The notes below the pieces were generated by a model that was given only the letters and a program-made list of their open reading frames with translations, ran no database searches and was not told where the DNA came from. From UBA5266 sp964610025 (lineage in GTDB: Bacteria; Bacteroidota; Bacteroidia; Bacteroidales; WCHB1-69), in the NCBI GenBank assembly GCA_964610025.1, contig CAZSTX010000001.1, forward strand, positions 62,001-126,000: DNA of 64,000 nucleotides. Reading direction: 5' to 3'. Below, piece after piece: positions 26,487-35,393 of the stretch. Each line of letters starts with the position of its first letter. The first letter of the stretch is position 1. A program made the position numbers and the translations under genes.

Positions 26487-28907
26487 TTATAGTTTTATAA
26501 ATTTATTATAAATAATAATATTTGCATCTGTTGTAAGTCTAACGATGTATAATCCTTTTGTATAGTTAGCAAGGTCAATTTGAAGCTCATTTCCTTTTAT
26601 TTCAAGCTTTTCGATAACTTTACCCACTATGTCGACGATTTCGATAGAAGAAACGTTTATAGATGATGTTTTAATATTTAGTTTATTTTGTGTAGGATTA
26701 GGAAACAATATGATTTTGCTATCATAATCCGATTCTAAAACAGATACATCGCTTTGTTGAGTAAGTGTTAAATTACGCGATATAGCACCATTAGTAATAG
26801 AGTATGTTGCGTTTCGATTAGTCCCCGTTGTGTTTTCTGATAAAGCAGTAAAGATAAGTTTAGCAGAATCTTGACCATTTAGCATATTTGCACTTATCCA
26901 CTCTTGACCTCCAGTTATAGACCATGCAACATTGGAAAAAAGTTCAACTTCGACCGTACTGCCGTTATTAGCAGATAATATGGCTGTTGGGCTGTTTAAT
27001 TTAATAAAATCAGGAAGACGTTGTTCTATATATACTGTGTCGTTTAAAGCATATATCGATTTGATAACTAAAGTACAAATTCTATTACTACTCCATGTGT
27101 TTGCAGATTTTGCATAAAATGCAATTGTATCGTTATTAATGCCTGATGTTTTATTGGTTCCTAACCAAGCACAATCATGTTCTAATTCCCATGCTAAATT
27201 AGATGAAATATAAAATGTGTCGGCACTTCCTTTTTCTCCTTCAAGCATTATATATTTAGGAGAAACAGCAATGCTTAATATATAATTTACTTGATTGATT
27301 ATTAAATATTTATTTTCAATATCTCCTATTCCTTGAATGCTAAGTTGAGATGTTAAAGTAGCACTTCCATCATTAATGCTGTTGGTGGTAATAGTTACAT
27401 GCGTAGTTCCAGCATTGCCCGAAGTAGGATGTATTGTCAGCCAAGAAGGTATATTGCTAATAGTCCAATTAACAGAACTTTCGATGGTGATACTTCTTGA
27501 TTGATTTGCCGTTGAAGAGAAAAATATACTTGTATCAGATACATTTAAATATTCATATCCCAAGGCTTCGTAGGCATTAATATAACCGTGATTGTCAATT
27601 CTATGAGAAGCAGGGTGAAGTGGTGTTGCTGTTTCTTGTAAACGAATTTTTATCTCTGCAGGTGTTAATGTGCTGTCTTTTGAAAGCAATAAACCACACA
27701 ATCCAGCTACAATAGGACAAGCCATAGAAGTGCCTTGCATGCCATCGTAATAGGTATTTTGAAAACTTCCAGAATAATAATAAGGAAACATATAAGATTT
27801 ACAATAGGTAGTGCTTAAAATATTAGGATAAGTCAACGATTTGATAAATCCTCCCGGTGCTGCAATATCTGCTCTGCCAGCTCCCCATTGTGAAAAATAA
27901 GACAACTTACCATCTCCATCAACAGAAGCTACAGAAATAACAGTAGGGTAACCGCCTGGATAAGAAATGTAATTATCTTCATCTCCTTCATTGCCAGCAG
28001 CAGCAACTAAAACTATTCCAGCATCGTAACATAGTTTTAAAATAGTTTGTTCGGTGTATCCAACAGAAGATGTGCCATAAGACATACTTATAACTTTAGC
28101 ACCATTATTAGCTGCCCATTGTACGCCTTCATTCCCAAAGCGAATATATTTAGGATTGGATTCTGTCCCACATGCAACTCCCATCAACGTAACTCCGCCT
28201 CCAATAGAAGCTATTCCAATGTTATTGTTATTAATAGCTCCTACTAATCCAGCACAATGTGTACCATGCGAAGCCGAATAAGCAGTCGATGTGCTTCCTT
28301 GTGCTATAGAAGTCGGAGAAGGGGAGGCGCTGCCAACAGTATATTTGTTAGAAGCTGTAAATTTGCAAAGATTAGAAGTTTTGATTTGTAAATCAGGATG
28401 GTCGCCCCAAACAAAGTTGTCTATAATAGCTACTTTAATGCTTGCTTTTCCCCGTTGTACATTCCATGCCGAATCGGCTTTTATCATGTCTAAATGCCAT
28501 TTTAAATTTCCGCTATAATACGGGTCGTTGGGTGTCCATAATATTTTATGTAGAGGAACTTTTTCGGCAAAAATAATAATATCTTGCGCACTTAATGCTT
28601 CCATTAATTCATCGACTTTTTTTACTTTTAAAAATTCGGCACGGATAGTGTGCAACAAATCTATGTTATCGAATAAGTAAAAAGGTCTGGTAAGCGATAC
28701 AACTTCATATTTTTTAAAAATATGTTGCAAGCTGGGAAAAGCTGATAAATCTATGCTTAAATCTTCATTTACTTTAAATTCAATATTTTTATTGTAATCT
28801 AACTTAAAGTAAATGACTCCATCTTGATAATTTGGATAAACTAATTGAGCTTTTGTAAATGTAATTACTAAAAATGTGATAATTAAAACTGCAATGGTCT
28901 TTTTCAT
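26487..28907 (-). CDS. secreted S8 subtilase with BACON-like repeats and T9SS type A sorting domain
   Basis: 806 residues: signal peptide (about 1-20), N-terminal propeptide-like region (about 21-125), S8 catalytic domain with Asp163 (IIDN), His214 (SHGTHCAG) and Ser394 (GTSMACP), then about three BACON-like beta-sandwich repeats (about 455-720, with NWTISNIPSWLTI and SNVAWSITGGQEWI), and a C-terminal sorting domain (FPNPTQNKLNI ... GLYIVRL) of the type IX secretion system. It should be secreted and either released or attached to surface LPS. It is the downstream copy of a tandem pair, 56 bp after its paralogue, with no promoter of its own that I can see. Confidence 0.93.
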   Translation of the reverse strand: MKKTIAVLIITFLVITFTKAQLVYPNYQDGVIYFKLDYNKNIEFKVNEDLSIDLSAFPSLQHIFKKYEVVSLTRPFYLFDNIDLLHTIRAEFLKVKKVDELMEALSAQDIIIFAEKVPLHKILWTPNDPYYSGNLKWHLDMIKADSAWNVQRGKASIKVAIIDNFVWGDHPDLQIKTSNLCKFTASNKYTVGSASPSPTSIAQGSTSTAYSASHGTHCAGLVGAINNNNIGIASIGGGVTLMGVACGTESNPKYIRFGNEGVQWAANNGAKVISMSYGTSSVGYTEQTILKLCYDAGIVLVAAAGNEGDEDNYISYPGGYPTVISVASVDGDGKLSYFSQWGAGRADIAAPGGFIKSLTYPNILSTTYCKSYMFPYYYSGSFQNTYYDGMQGTSMACPIVAGLCGLLLSKDSTLTPAEIKIRLQETATPLHPASHRIDNHGYINAYEALGYEYLNVSDTSIFFSSTANQSRSITIESSVNWTISNIPSWLTIHPTSGNAGTTHVTITTNSINDGSATLTSQLSIQGIGDIENKYLIINQVNYILSIAVSPKYIMLEGEKGSADTFYISSNLAWELEHDCAWLGTNKTSGINNDTIAFYAKSANTWSSNRICTLVIKSIYALNDTVYIEQRLPDFIKLNSPTAILSANNGSTVEVELFSNVAWSITGGQEWISANMLNGQDSAKLIFTALSENTTGTNRNATYSITNGAISRNLTLTQQSDVSVLESDYDSKIILFPNPTQNKLNIKTSSINVSSIEIVDIVGKVIEKLEIKGNELQIDLANYTKGLYIVRLTTDANIIIYNKFIKL

Positions 28908-28963
28908 TTTAAAATGCTATTAAATATAAACTCATAATATCTTGGCAATTATTATGCCATCTT

Positions 28964-31438
28964 TTATAATTTAATGATTTGTTGATAAATAGTTGATTTG
29001 TCATCATTTAAGATAATTGCTATGTAAACGCCTGTTGCTATATGACTGATGTCAATTTGATTATCCGGAAAATAATGATAAGATGCGAGCATATTGCCTA
29101 ATATATCGTATAAAGTGATTTTTTTGATGGATATAGTAGGTATATCTTGAATATGTAAGATGGTCGAGGCTGGATTAGGGTAAAGGATTATTTCTTGATT
29201 TTTTAATACATTATTTACGGAAAGATCGCTTTTTTGCATGATGCTGAGAGGCCTAGTTATTTGATTATTTGTTACATTAAATAATGCCATTCTTTCTTCT
29301 CCTGTGGTATTATCTTCTAAAATATCAAACGTAATTAACATTGAATCACTGCCATTGATTTTATCTGCTTTTATCCAAGAGTAATCTCCAGTAATACTCC
29401 AATCAACATTAGAATAAACCATTATAGATACAGTATCTAATGTAGCGGGTCCGATTTGAGTAGATGATTTTTCCCATTTTAAAAAATCTGGAATTTTTTG
29501 TACGACAACAACTGAGTCGTATATATAATTAATGCCTTGAATATATAAAATATCGAAACGATTATACCCCCATGAATTAGCAGATTTTGTATTGACAATA
29601 ATTGTATCATTTCCATTGCCGGCGTTTTTATCAATGTTAAGCCATGTTGAGGTGTTGATGATTTTCCAATTAACATTTGAATTGATAACAATTGTATCGA
29701 TGTTGTTTTTTCCTCCAGAGAAGACAATATAATGAGGCGTATTGTTTAAATATAAATTATAATTCAATTGAATAATATGCACATTTTTTATAATGTCATC
29801 CATTTGGACTTGAATAATAGCTTCTCTATTTTCGCTATCGGAGTTTTCGCTGTTTGTGCTTAGTTTTATGATAGACATTCCTTTTGTTCCCATAGTATTA
29901 TCAATGCTTATCCATGATGGTATATTGGTAATTTGCCAATTGTTGGTAGCTTGAATATGAAGGGTGTCAAAAATATTTGCTTCTTTTGAAAGATAAATAG
30001 TGTCTCTAATAAATAATTCTTTAAAAGTTAAAGCAGCATAAGCATTGATGTAACCGTTGCCATTAATAGTAGTATTAGAGGCAGGGTGGAGCGGTAAAGC
30101 ACTTGCTTGCAATATATGTTTTATTTCTTGTGGTGATAACGTACTATCTTTAGAGAGTAGCAGTCCACACAAACCTGCTGTTATAGGGCATGCCATTGAA
30201 GTGCCTTGCATGCCATCGTAATAGGTGTTTTGTAAATAATTTTTTAGAATATATGTATTGCAAAATGTTGTACTTAACACATTAGGATAAGCTATTGGAG
30301 AAGATGTAATATAACCTCCGGGAGCAGCAATTTCGCCTCTGTCACCATATTGCGAAAAAGAAGATAATCTTTTATCGCCATTAACGCTTGCAACAGAAAT
30401 GACACTGGCATACTCTGAGGGATAATGTATAGGATTGCCTTTATCTCCTTCGTTTCCAGCAGCTGCTACTAATACAACTCCAGCTTCATACAAAACTGAT
30501 AAAAATGTTTCAACGGTTTGACTATAAAAAGCAGAACCAAACGACATGCTAATAACATTTGCCCCATTTTGAGCAGCCCATTCAACACCTTGATAAGTAT
30601 AATATAAGGTTCCGTCATTAATAGCTGAACGTACTCCCATCAGCGTAACTCCTCCTCCAATTGATGCTATTCCAATGTTATTGTTATTAATAGCTCCTAC
30701 TAGTCCAGCACAATGCGTGCCATGCGATGCAGAGTAAGCTTTTTGACTGGATGATTGTGAGTAATTGCTGCTTGGAGGCATTGAAGTTGAATTGCCTAAA
30801 GTATACGTATAGCCCAAATTAGACGTGTAAGATACTGCGCATAAATTTATCGAATCTATTAATAAATCCGGATGATTGCCCCATATGAAATTATCAACTA
30901 TCGCTACTTTAATATTGGGAGAACCTTTTTGAATATCCCATGCCGAATCGGCTTTTATCATGTCTAAATGCCAACGCATATTTTTGCCGCTAATACTGCT
31001 GCTGTATAAAGGGTCGTTAGGTGTCCAACAGATTTTGTCGATAGGAATTTTTTCGGCGTATTCTATTTCTTTTATTTTATTTAAATCTGCTATGAAACTT
31101 TCGATTTCATTTGTTTTAGTGAATTCTATTTGAAGGATACGTAAGAGTTGTGGATTTTCATAAATAGTAAAAGGACGATGTATTGCAATTACATCGTAGC
31201 GTTTGAAAAGTTTGTTTAAAAACGGAAATTGATCAATGGGTATTTTGGTAACAACTTTTCCATTAGTTGTTTCGTGAGGACTATCGTTTATTGTTACACT
31301 CATTTTATCTAATGGAAAATCGTCTATTAATTTTAAATAAATCATATTATCGCGAAAATCTTCATTAGTAGTTTGAGAAAAAAGAGAAAAAATGGAAAGC
31401 GTAAATAAATTGATTATTATTATTTTGTGTATGTACAT
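28964..31438 (-). CDS. secreted S8 subtilase with BACON-like repeats and T9SS type A sorting domain (paralogue)
   Basis: 824 residues with the same plan as its downstream neighbour: signal peptide (about 1-21), propeptide-like region, S8 domain with Asp182 (VDNF), His239 (SHGTHCAG) and Ser414 (GTSMACP), BACON-like repeats (for example NWQITNIPSWISI and SNVDWSITGDYSWI) and a T9SS type A C-terminal domain (YPNPASTILHI ... GVYIAIIL). The catalytic cores are close to identical at several blocks, while the N-terminal regions and the Ig-like tail are more diverged. Recent tandem duplication with differing substrate-exposed parts is likely. Confidence 0.93.
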   Translation of the reverse strand: MYIHKIIIINLFTLSIFSLFSQTTNEDFRDNMIYLKLIDDFPLDKMSVTINDSPHETTNGKVVTKIPIDQFPFLNKLFKRYDVIAIHRPFTIYENPQLLRILQIEFTKTNEIESFIADLNKIKEIEYAEKIPIDKICWTPNDPLYSSSISGKNMRWHLDMIKADSAWDIQKGSPNIKVAIVDNFIWGNHPDLLIDSINLCAVSYTSNLGYTYTLGNSTSMPPSSNYSQSSSQKAYSASHGTHCAGLVGAINNNNIGIASIGGGVTLMGVRSAINDGTLYYTYQGVEWAAQNGANVISMSFGSAFYSQTVETFLSVLYEAGVVLVAAAGNEGDKGNPIHYPSEYASVISVASVNGDKRLSSFSQYGDRGEIAAPGGYITSSPIAYPNVLSTTFCNTYILKNYLQNTYYDGMQGTSMACPITAGLCGLLLSKDSTLSPQEIKHILQASALPLHPASNTTINGNGYINAYAALTFKELFIRDTIYLSKEANIFDTLHIQATNNWQITNIPSWISIDNTMGTKGMSIIKLSTNSENSDSENREAIIQVQMDDIIKNVHIIQLNYNLYLNNTPHYIVFSGGKNNIDTIVINSNVNWKIINTSTWLNIDKNAGNGNDTIIVNTKSANSWGYNRFDILYIQGINYIYDSVVVVQKIPDFLKWEKSSTQIGPATLDTVSIMVYSNVDWSITGDYSWIKADKINGSDSMLITFDILEDNTTGEERMALFNVTNNQITRPLSIMQKSDLSVNNVLKNQEIILYPNPASTILHIQDIPTISIKKITLYDILGNMLASYHYFPDNQIDISHIATGVYIAIILNDDKSTIYQQIIKL

Positions 31439-31470
31439 CGTAAAATATGATTTATTATTTTAATAATCTA

Positions 31471-31478
31471 CAAAAGTA
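31471..31478 (-). promoter_or_regulatory. -7 element for the tandem subtilase genes
   Basis: Minus strand reads TACTTTTG followed by TAG, 32 bp before the start of the first subtilase gene. Confidence 0.6.
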
Positions 31479-31532
31479 GAATAAATAATTTAATAATAGC
31501 ATATAAATAGATTTTTTTTAAGAAATTTTATT

Positions 31533-31540
31533 TATTTTTG
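31533..31540 (+). promoter_or_regulatory. -7 element for deaminase-era operon
   Basis: TATTTTTG followed by CATTAA, 26 bp before the start codon. Confidence 0.6.
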
Positions 31541-31566
31541 CATTAATTTATATTAAATGAGACAGT

Positions 31567-32052
31567 ATGTGTTTAGTAGAAAAACAAGATAGAATTTATC
31601 TTCAAAAAGCAATAGACTTAGCAGTCGAGAATGTTAATAGGGGAAAAGGAGGTCCTTTTGCTGCTATTATTGTTAAAGATAACATAATTATTGCAGAGGG
31701 AACTAACGTGGTTACATCTACCAACGATCCGAGTGCACATGCCGAAATATCGGCTATACGAGCTGCGTGTGAAAAGTTAAAAAACTTTCAATTAGAAGAT
31801 TGTACTATTTATTCGAGTTGTGAACCATGTCCCATGTGTTTAGGTGCAATCTATTGGGCACGTATAAAACGTTTGGTTTTTGCTGCTGATAAAACACAAG
31901 CGGCAGCAGCCGGATTTGATGATGATTTTATATACAAGGAGTTAAATTTACCGTATTCAAAAAGAAAAATACCAACTTTGCAGTGCATGCCAGAAGAAAG
32001 CAAAGAGCCTTTTATAGCATGGAGAAATAATGAAAATAAAATAAAATATTAA
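31567..32052 (+). CDS. guaD: guanine deaminase-like nucleoside/base deaminase
   Basis: 161 residues of the cytidine-deaminase fold. Zinc ligands and proton shuttle are His58-Ala-Glu60 (HAEISA) and Cys88/Cys91 in CEPCPMC. The stretch AAAAGFDDDFIYKEL near the C-terminus matches guanine deaminase of the B. subtilis GuaD type rather than tRNA adenosine deaminase TadA. It would convert guanine to xanthine in purine salvage or catabolism. The gene ends at the base before the era start codon, so the two are coupled. TadA-like activity is the alternative. Confidence 0.85.
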   Translation: MCLVEKQDRIYLQKAIDLAVENVNRGKGGPFAAIIVKDNIIIAEGTNVVTSTNDPSAHAEISAIRAACEKLKNFQLEDCTIYSSCEPCPMCLGAIYWARIKRLVFAADKTQAAAAGFDDDFIYKELNLPYSKRKIPTLQCMPEESKEPFIAWRNNENKIKY

Positions 32053-32925
32053 ATGGAACATAAAGCAGGCTTTGTTAGTATATTAGGAAATCCAAATGTA
32101 GGCAAATCAACTTTGATGAATGCTTTAATAGGAGAAAGATTATCAATTATTACCTCAAAAGCACAGACAACTCGTCATCGAATTATGGGAATTGTCAATG
32201 AAGATGATTTTCAGATTGTCTATTCCGATACCCCTGGCTTGATAGAACCAAGCTATAAAATGCAAGAATATATGATGAGGTATGTAGATACTACCTTGCA
32301 AGATTCTGATTTAATAATTTATGTAGTCGAAGTAAACGAAAAGACATACCATAATGCTATTATAGAGAAAATAAAAAATAAACCATTAATATTGGTCATC
32401 AATAAAATAGATAAAGCTACTGTTGAACAGATAAATACTACTAAACTTTATTGGGAAGAGTTGTTAAATCCTAAAGATTTGTTTGCAGTGTCGGCAATAC
32501 AAAAAATAGGTCTCGAAAATTTAATGGAAAAAGTAGTGGAAATGCTACCTATTAGTCCACCATATTTTTCGAAAGAAGAGCTTACCGACCGTTCTATGCG
32601 TTTTTTTGTTTCGGAAATTATCCGTGAGAAAATTTTATTATTGTATCAAAAAGAAATTCCATATAGTGTCGAAGTAGAAATTAATACGTATAAAGAAACT
32701 AAAAACATAACACGTATCGAAGCAACAATTTTCACCGAAAGGGAAACACAAAAAGCTATTTTGTTAGGACACAAAGGAGAAGCAATTAAAAATTTAGGGA
32801 TAAAATCACGCATTGCAATCGAAGAGTTTATCGAGCATAAAGTATATTTATCATTAAGTATTAAAGTTCAAAAAGATTGGAGAAATAACGAAAATCGTTT
32901 AAGAAGATTTGGGTACGGAGAATAA
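32053..32925 (+). CDS. era: GTPase Era
   Basis: 290 residues: N-terminal GTPase domain with G1 GNPNVGKST (12-20), G3 DTPG and G4 NKID, followed by a type II KH domain with GHKGEAIKNLGIKSR near residue 240. Era binds the 3' end of 16S rRNA and is a checkpoint in 30S assembly. It directly follows the deaminase gene without a gap and converges on the ZIP transporter gene (6-bp gap). Confidence 0.97.
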   Translation: MEHKAGFVSILGNPNVGKSTLMNALIGERLSIITSKAQTTRHRIMGIVNEDDFQIVYSDTPGLIEPSYKMQEYMMRYVDTTLQDSDLIIYVVEVNEKTYHNAIIEKIKNKPLILVINKIDKATVEQINTTKLYWEELLNPKDLFAVSAIQKIGLENLMEKVVEMLPISPPYFSKEELTDRSMRFFVSEIIREKILLLYQKEIPYSVEVEINTYKETKNITRIEATIFTERETQKAILLGHKGEAIKNLGIKSRIAIEEFIEHKVYLSLSIKVQKDWRNNENRLRRFGYGE

Positions 32926-32931
32926 TATTGC

Positions 32932-33735
32932 TTACATTAGTAAAATTAAGCTAACAGCCATTATTGCCATTCCGGAAATAAGCCCGTAAATAGAAGTGTG
33001 GTGTTTCCCATATTCATGAGCAGCAGGAAGTAATTCGTCGAAAGAAATAAAAATCATAATTCCAGCAACAAAAGCAAAAACACATCCTAAAACAAGCTGA
33101 GAAATAAAAGGTGCTAAAAACAAATAAGCAATTCCTGCACCGACAGGCTCGGCTAATCCAGATAAAAGAGATAGATAAAAAGCTTTCTTCTTATTGCCTG
33201 TTGCATGGCAAATAGGAACTGCAACTGCAATACCTTCAGGAATATTGTGAATAGCTATAGCCACAGCAATAGCTACGCCTAAAGATGGGTTTTCCATTGC
33301 AGATACAAAAGTAGCTATACCCTCTGGAAAATTATGAATCGTAATAGCAATAGCTGTAACAATTCCCATTTTCATTAATTTTTGATTTTTTGGAGGTGAG
33401 GTATTCATGCTTTCTATAGAACGAATTTCGTGCGGATTTTCATGCGAAGGAACTAATTTGTCGATAATAGCAATAAAAAATATACCTAAGAAAAAACAAG
33501 CTACCGTAAGTATAATTCCCGATTGTTTACCAATCTCTTCTATAAGTGCATCTTCTGCTTGTCGCAACAATTCAATAAAAGAAACATAAATCATAACGCC
33601 AGCAGAAAGACCCAATGAAAAAGATAAAAAGTTTTTGTTAGTACGTTTAGCAAGTAATGCTATCAAACCACCAATTCCTGTAGATAAACCAGCTAATAAT
33701 GTTAATAGAAATGCAAACAATATGTTTTGTTCCAT
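32932..33735 (-). CDS. ZIP-family divalent metal transporter (ZupT-like)
   Basis: 267 residues with eight predicted membrane segments. The two ZIP signature helices are present: HNFPEGIATF (segment IV) and HNIPEGIAVAVP (segment V), whose His and Glu residues form the binuclear metal path. The cytoplasmic loop between segments III and IV is short and only mildly His-containing. It imports Zn2+ and perhaps Fe2+ or Mn2+. Monocistronic, with its own promoter. Confidence 0.94.
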   Translation of the reverse strand: MEQNILFAFLLTLLAGLSTGIGGLIALLAKRTNKNFLSFSLGLSAGVMIYVSFIELLRQAEDALIEEIGKQSGIILTVACFFLGIFFIAIIDKLVPSHENPHEIRSIESMNTSPPKNQKLMKMGIVTAIAITIHNFPEGIATFVSAMENPSLGVAIAVAIAIHNIPEGIAVAVPICHATGNKKKAFYLSLLSGLAEPVGAGIAYLFLAPFISQLVLGCVFAFVAGIMIFISFDELLPAAHEYGKHHTSIYGLISGMAIMAVSLILLM

Positions 33736-33757
33736 ATGGAAGTGTTATTTATTTTTG

Positions 33758-33765
33758 CAAAAATA
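33758..33765 (-). promoter_or_regulatory. -7 element for ZIP transporter gene
   Basis: Minus strand reads TATTTTTG followed by CAA, 22 bp before the start codon. Confidence 0.5.
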
Positions 33766-33984
33766 AATAAAAAAACTAAGTTTATAACTAAAAATAATGA
33801 ATAAAATTATTTTTCTAAAACGATTTTTTATTATAAAAAAGTGTAATTTTGTATTGTAAAATATAAACCTAAAAATACAATGAATCTGTTAACTAATTGT
33901 TTGTTTCTATAATACTGCTACATCTATCCTTTGATTTGTATTTATCAGGTTTTTTTATTATTATATTTTTGATTAGCTATATAA

Positions 33985-34161
33985 TTTTGCTTGAAAAAGC
34001 ATACTTTAACATATAATCAACTGATTATCCGATACTCCTCTAATGTTGAACAAGACAAAGACCGCTGGGTGTAGAAAGTAATTACTAAAATTAAGTGGGT
34101 TTTCTCTCAAAGTGAAAATATAAAAACAGATTATAACCAATTTGAAAATAATCTAATATAA
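33985..34161 (+). pseudogene. decayed protein fragment, family not recognised
   Basis: One frame stays open from 33985 to a stop at 34159-34161 except for a single TAG at 34072-34074. Its translation has normal protein composition (for example LIIRYSSNVEQDKDRWV before the stop and KVITKIKWVFSQSENIKTD after it), unlike the surrounding AT-rich spacer. No start codon or family could be assigned. It may be the tail of a lost gene; it could also be chance. Confidence 0.35.
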
Positions 34162-34182
34162 AAAATAATAAAATTTAACATT

Positions 34183-34277
34183 ATGAAAACAATACATTTT
34201 TTATTTATCGTTCTTTTGTTTTTTTGTTTGTAGGGTGTAAGGAAATTTTATATAAATTTGCATCAATATATTTTTAA
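34183..34277 (+). pseudogene. frameshifted and truncated lipoprotein gene remnant
   Basis: ATG at 34183 starts a signal-peptide-like MKTIHFLFIVLLFF that hits TAG at 34231. Shifting one base in the T-rich tract (34214-34229) joins it to FLFVGCKEILYK, completing a lipobox (FVGC), but this frame stops at 34275-34277. The gene therefore has both a homopolymer frameshift and a missing body. The remnant overlaps the -7 element of the next operon. Confidence 0.55.
34253..34260 (+). promoter_or_regulatory. -7 element for DAHP synthase-thiD-thiS operon
   Basis: TAAATTTG followed by CATCA, 62 bp before the first start codon. Confidence 0.5.
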
Positions 34278-34322
34278 AGAATATTTTCAATAAAAAATTT
34301 CTATAATTATCTAATAAATAGA

Positions 34323-35393
34323 ATGTTTACTATTCTTCCTATTGTACCAAAAAAGAAAAATCAATGCTTATTGATAGCGGGTCCTTGTAGTGCCGAATCG
34401 AAAGAGCAAGTTTTTGAAACAGCAGCAGCTTTACATCAAGCAGGAAATATTGATTTATTTCGTTGTGGGATATGGAAGTCTCGCTCTTCTCCAAAAACTT
34501 TTGAAGGCATTGGCGAAGAAGCACTTGCTTGGTTGCAAGAAATACAAGAAACGTATCAATTAAAATCATGTATAGAAGTGCTTGTTCCACAACATCTTGA
34601 AATAGCATTGCGGTATAATATTACTCATTTTTGGTTAGGAGCTCGCACCACTGTCAATCCATTTTTAGTACAATCTATCGTTGACGCAGCTAAGGGAACG
34701 GATATTTGTATAATGATAAAAAATCCCATAGCTCCCGATTTAAATTTATGGGTAGGAGCTTTTGAACGTTTTTCCAAAGCAGGAATCACTAAAATGGCAG
34801 CCATACATAGAGGATTTACAACTTTCGAAAGTAGTATTTATCGCAATAATCCTTTATGGAAAATACCCATCGAATTGAAACGATTACACCCCGAAATTCC
34901 TATTTTCTGTGACCCAAGTCATATTGCTGGCAATAAAGATTATATTTTTGAAATAGCTCAAAAAGCTCTTTTTTTAGAAGCCGATGGACTAATGATAGAG
35001 GTACACACTTGCCCCGAATGCTCTTTAAGCGATAAAAAACAACAATTAACACCTACTGAATTTGTGCAGCTTATAAATAATTTAAAGATGCCAACGGGAG
35101 CAGACAAGCAAGATGTATTGCTCAAGCATTATAGAGAAATTATTGACAAATTAGATAAAGAAATGTGTTTGATTTTTGCAAAACGTTTTGATACAGTGAG
35201 AAAAATAGCTGATTATAAAAAAGAAAAAAACATTACAGTTTTACAAATAGAACGTTGGCAGCAAGTCTTAGAAAACATATCTAAAGAATGTAATAATAGA
35301 CAAATAAGTATTTCTTTTATGGAAAAAATTATGGACTTATTACACGAAGAGAGTATTAGAATACAAGAGAATATTATGAAAAATCAAATATGA
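34323..35393 (+). CDS. bifunctional DAHP synthase / chorismate mutase type II
   Basis: 356 residues. Residues 1-255 form a KDO8P/DAHP-synthase barrel with GPCSAES (20-26), KSRSSPKTFEG and CDPSHIAG; residues about 265-356 form an AroQ-type chorismate mutase helix bundle (LDKEMCLIFAKRFDTVRKIADYKK). It catalyses the first step of the shikimate pathway and the chorismate-to-prephenate branch, and the fusion is typical of Bacteroidota. No other aromatic genes flank it; it overlaps thiD by 4 bp (ATGA). Confidence 0.94.
   Translation: MFTILPIVPKKKNQCLLIAGPCSAESKEQVFETAAALHQAGNIDLFRCGIWKSRSSPKTFEGIGEEALAWLQEIQETYQLKSCIEVLVPQHLEIALRYNITHFWLGARTTVNPFLVQSIVDAAKGTDICIMIKNPIAPDLNLWVGAFERFSKAGITKMAAIHRGFTTFESSIYRNNPLWKIPIELKRLHPEIPIFCDPSHIAGNKDYIFEIAQKALFLEADGLMIEVHTCPECSLSDKKQQLTPTEFVQLINNLKMPTGADKQDVLLKHYREIIDKLDKEMCLIFAKRFDTVRKIADYKKEKNITVLQIERWQQVLENISKECNNRQISISFMEKIMDLLHEESIRIQENIMKNQI

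Larger units (their letters stand above)
33736..34322. other. 587-bp intergenic stretch with gene remnants
   Basis: The longest non-coding stretch in the window. From left to right it holds the ZIP promoter (33758-33765, minus), an orphan plus-strand TAATTTTG (33845-33852), a decayed reading frame (33985-34161), a frameshifted lipoprotein start (34183-34277) and the promoter of the aromatic/thiamine operon (34253-34260). No tRNA, sRNA fold or mobile-element end is evident. Confidence 0.6.

Noticed and set aside
26487..31438. Near-identical DNA blocks as a mobile element or repeat
   Set aside because: The blocks fall on the catalytic motifs of two paralogous subtilases in the same reading frame; there are no terminal repeats or transposase.
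33845..33852. TAATTTTG as a promoter of a hidden gene
   Set aside because: The only ATG that follows (33880) opens a 10-codon frame; it may belong to a lost gene but supports no feature now.
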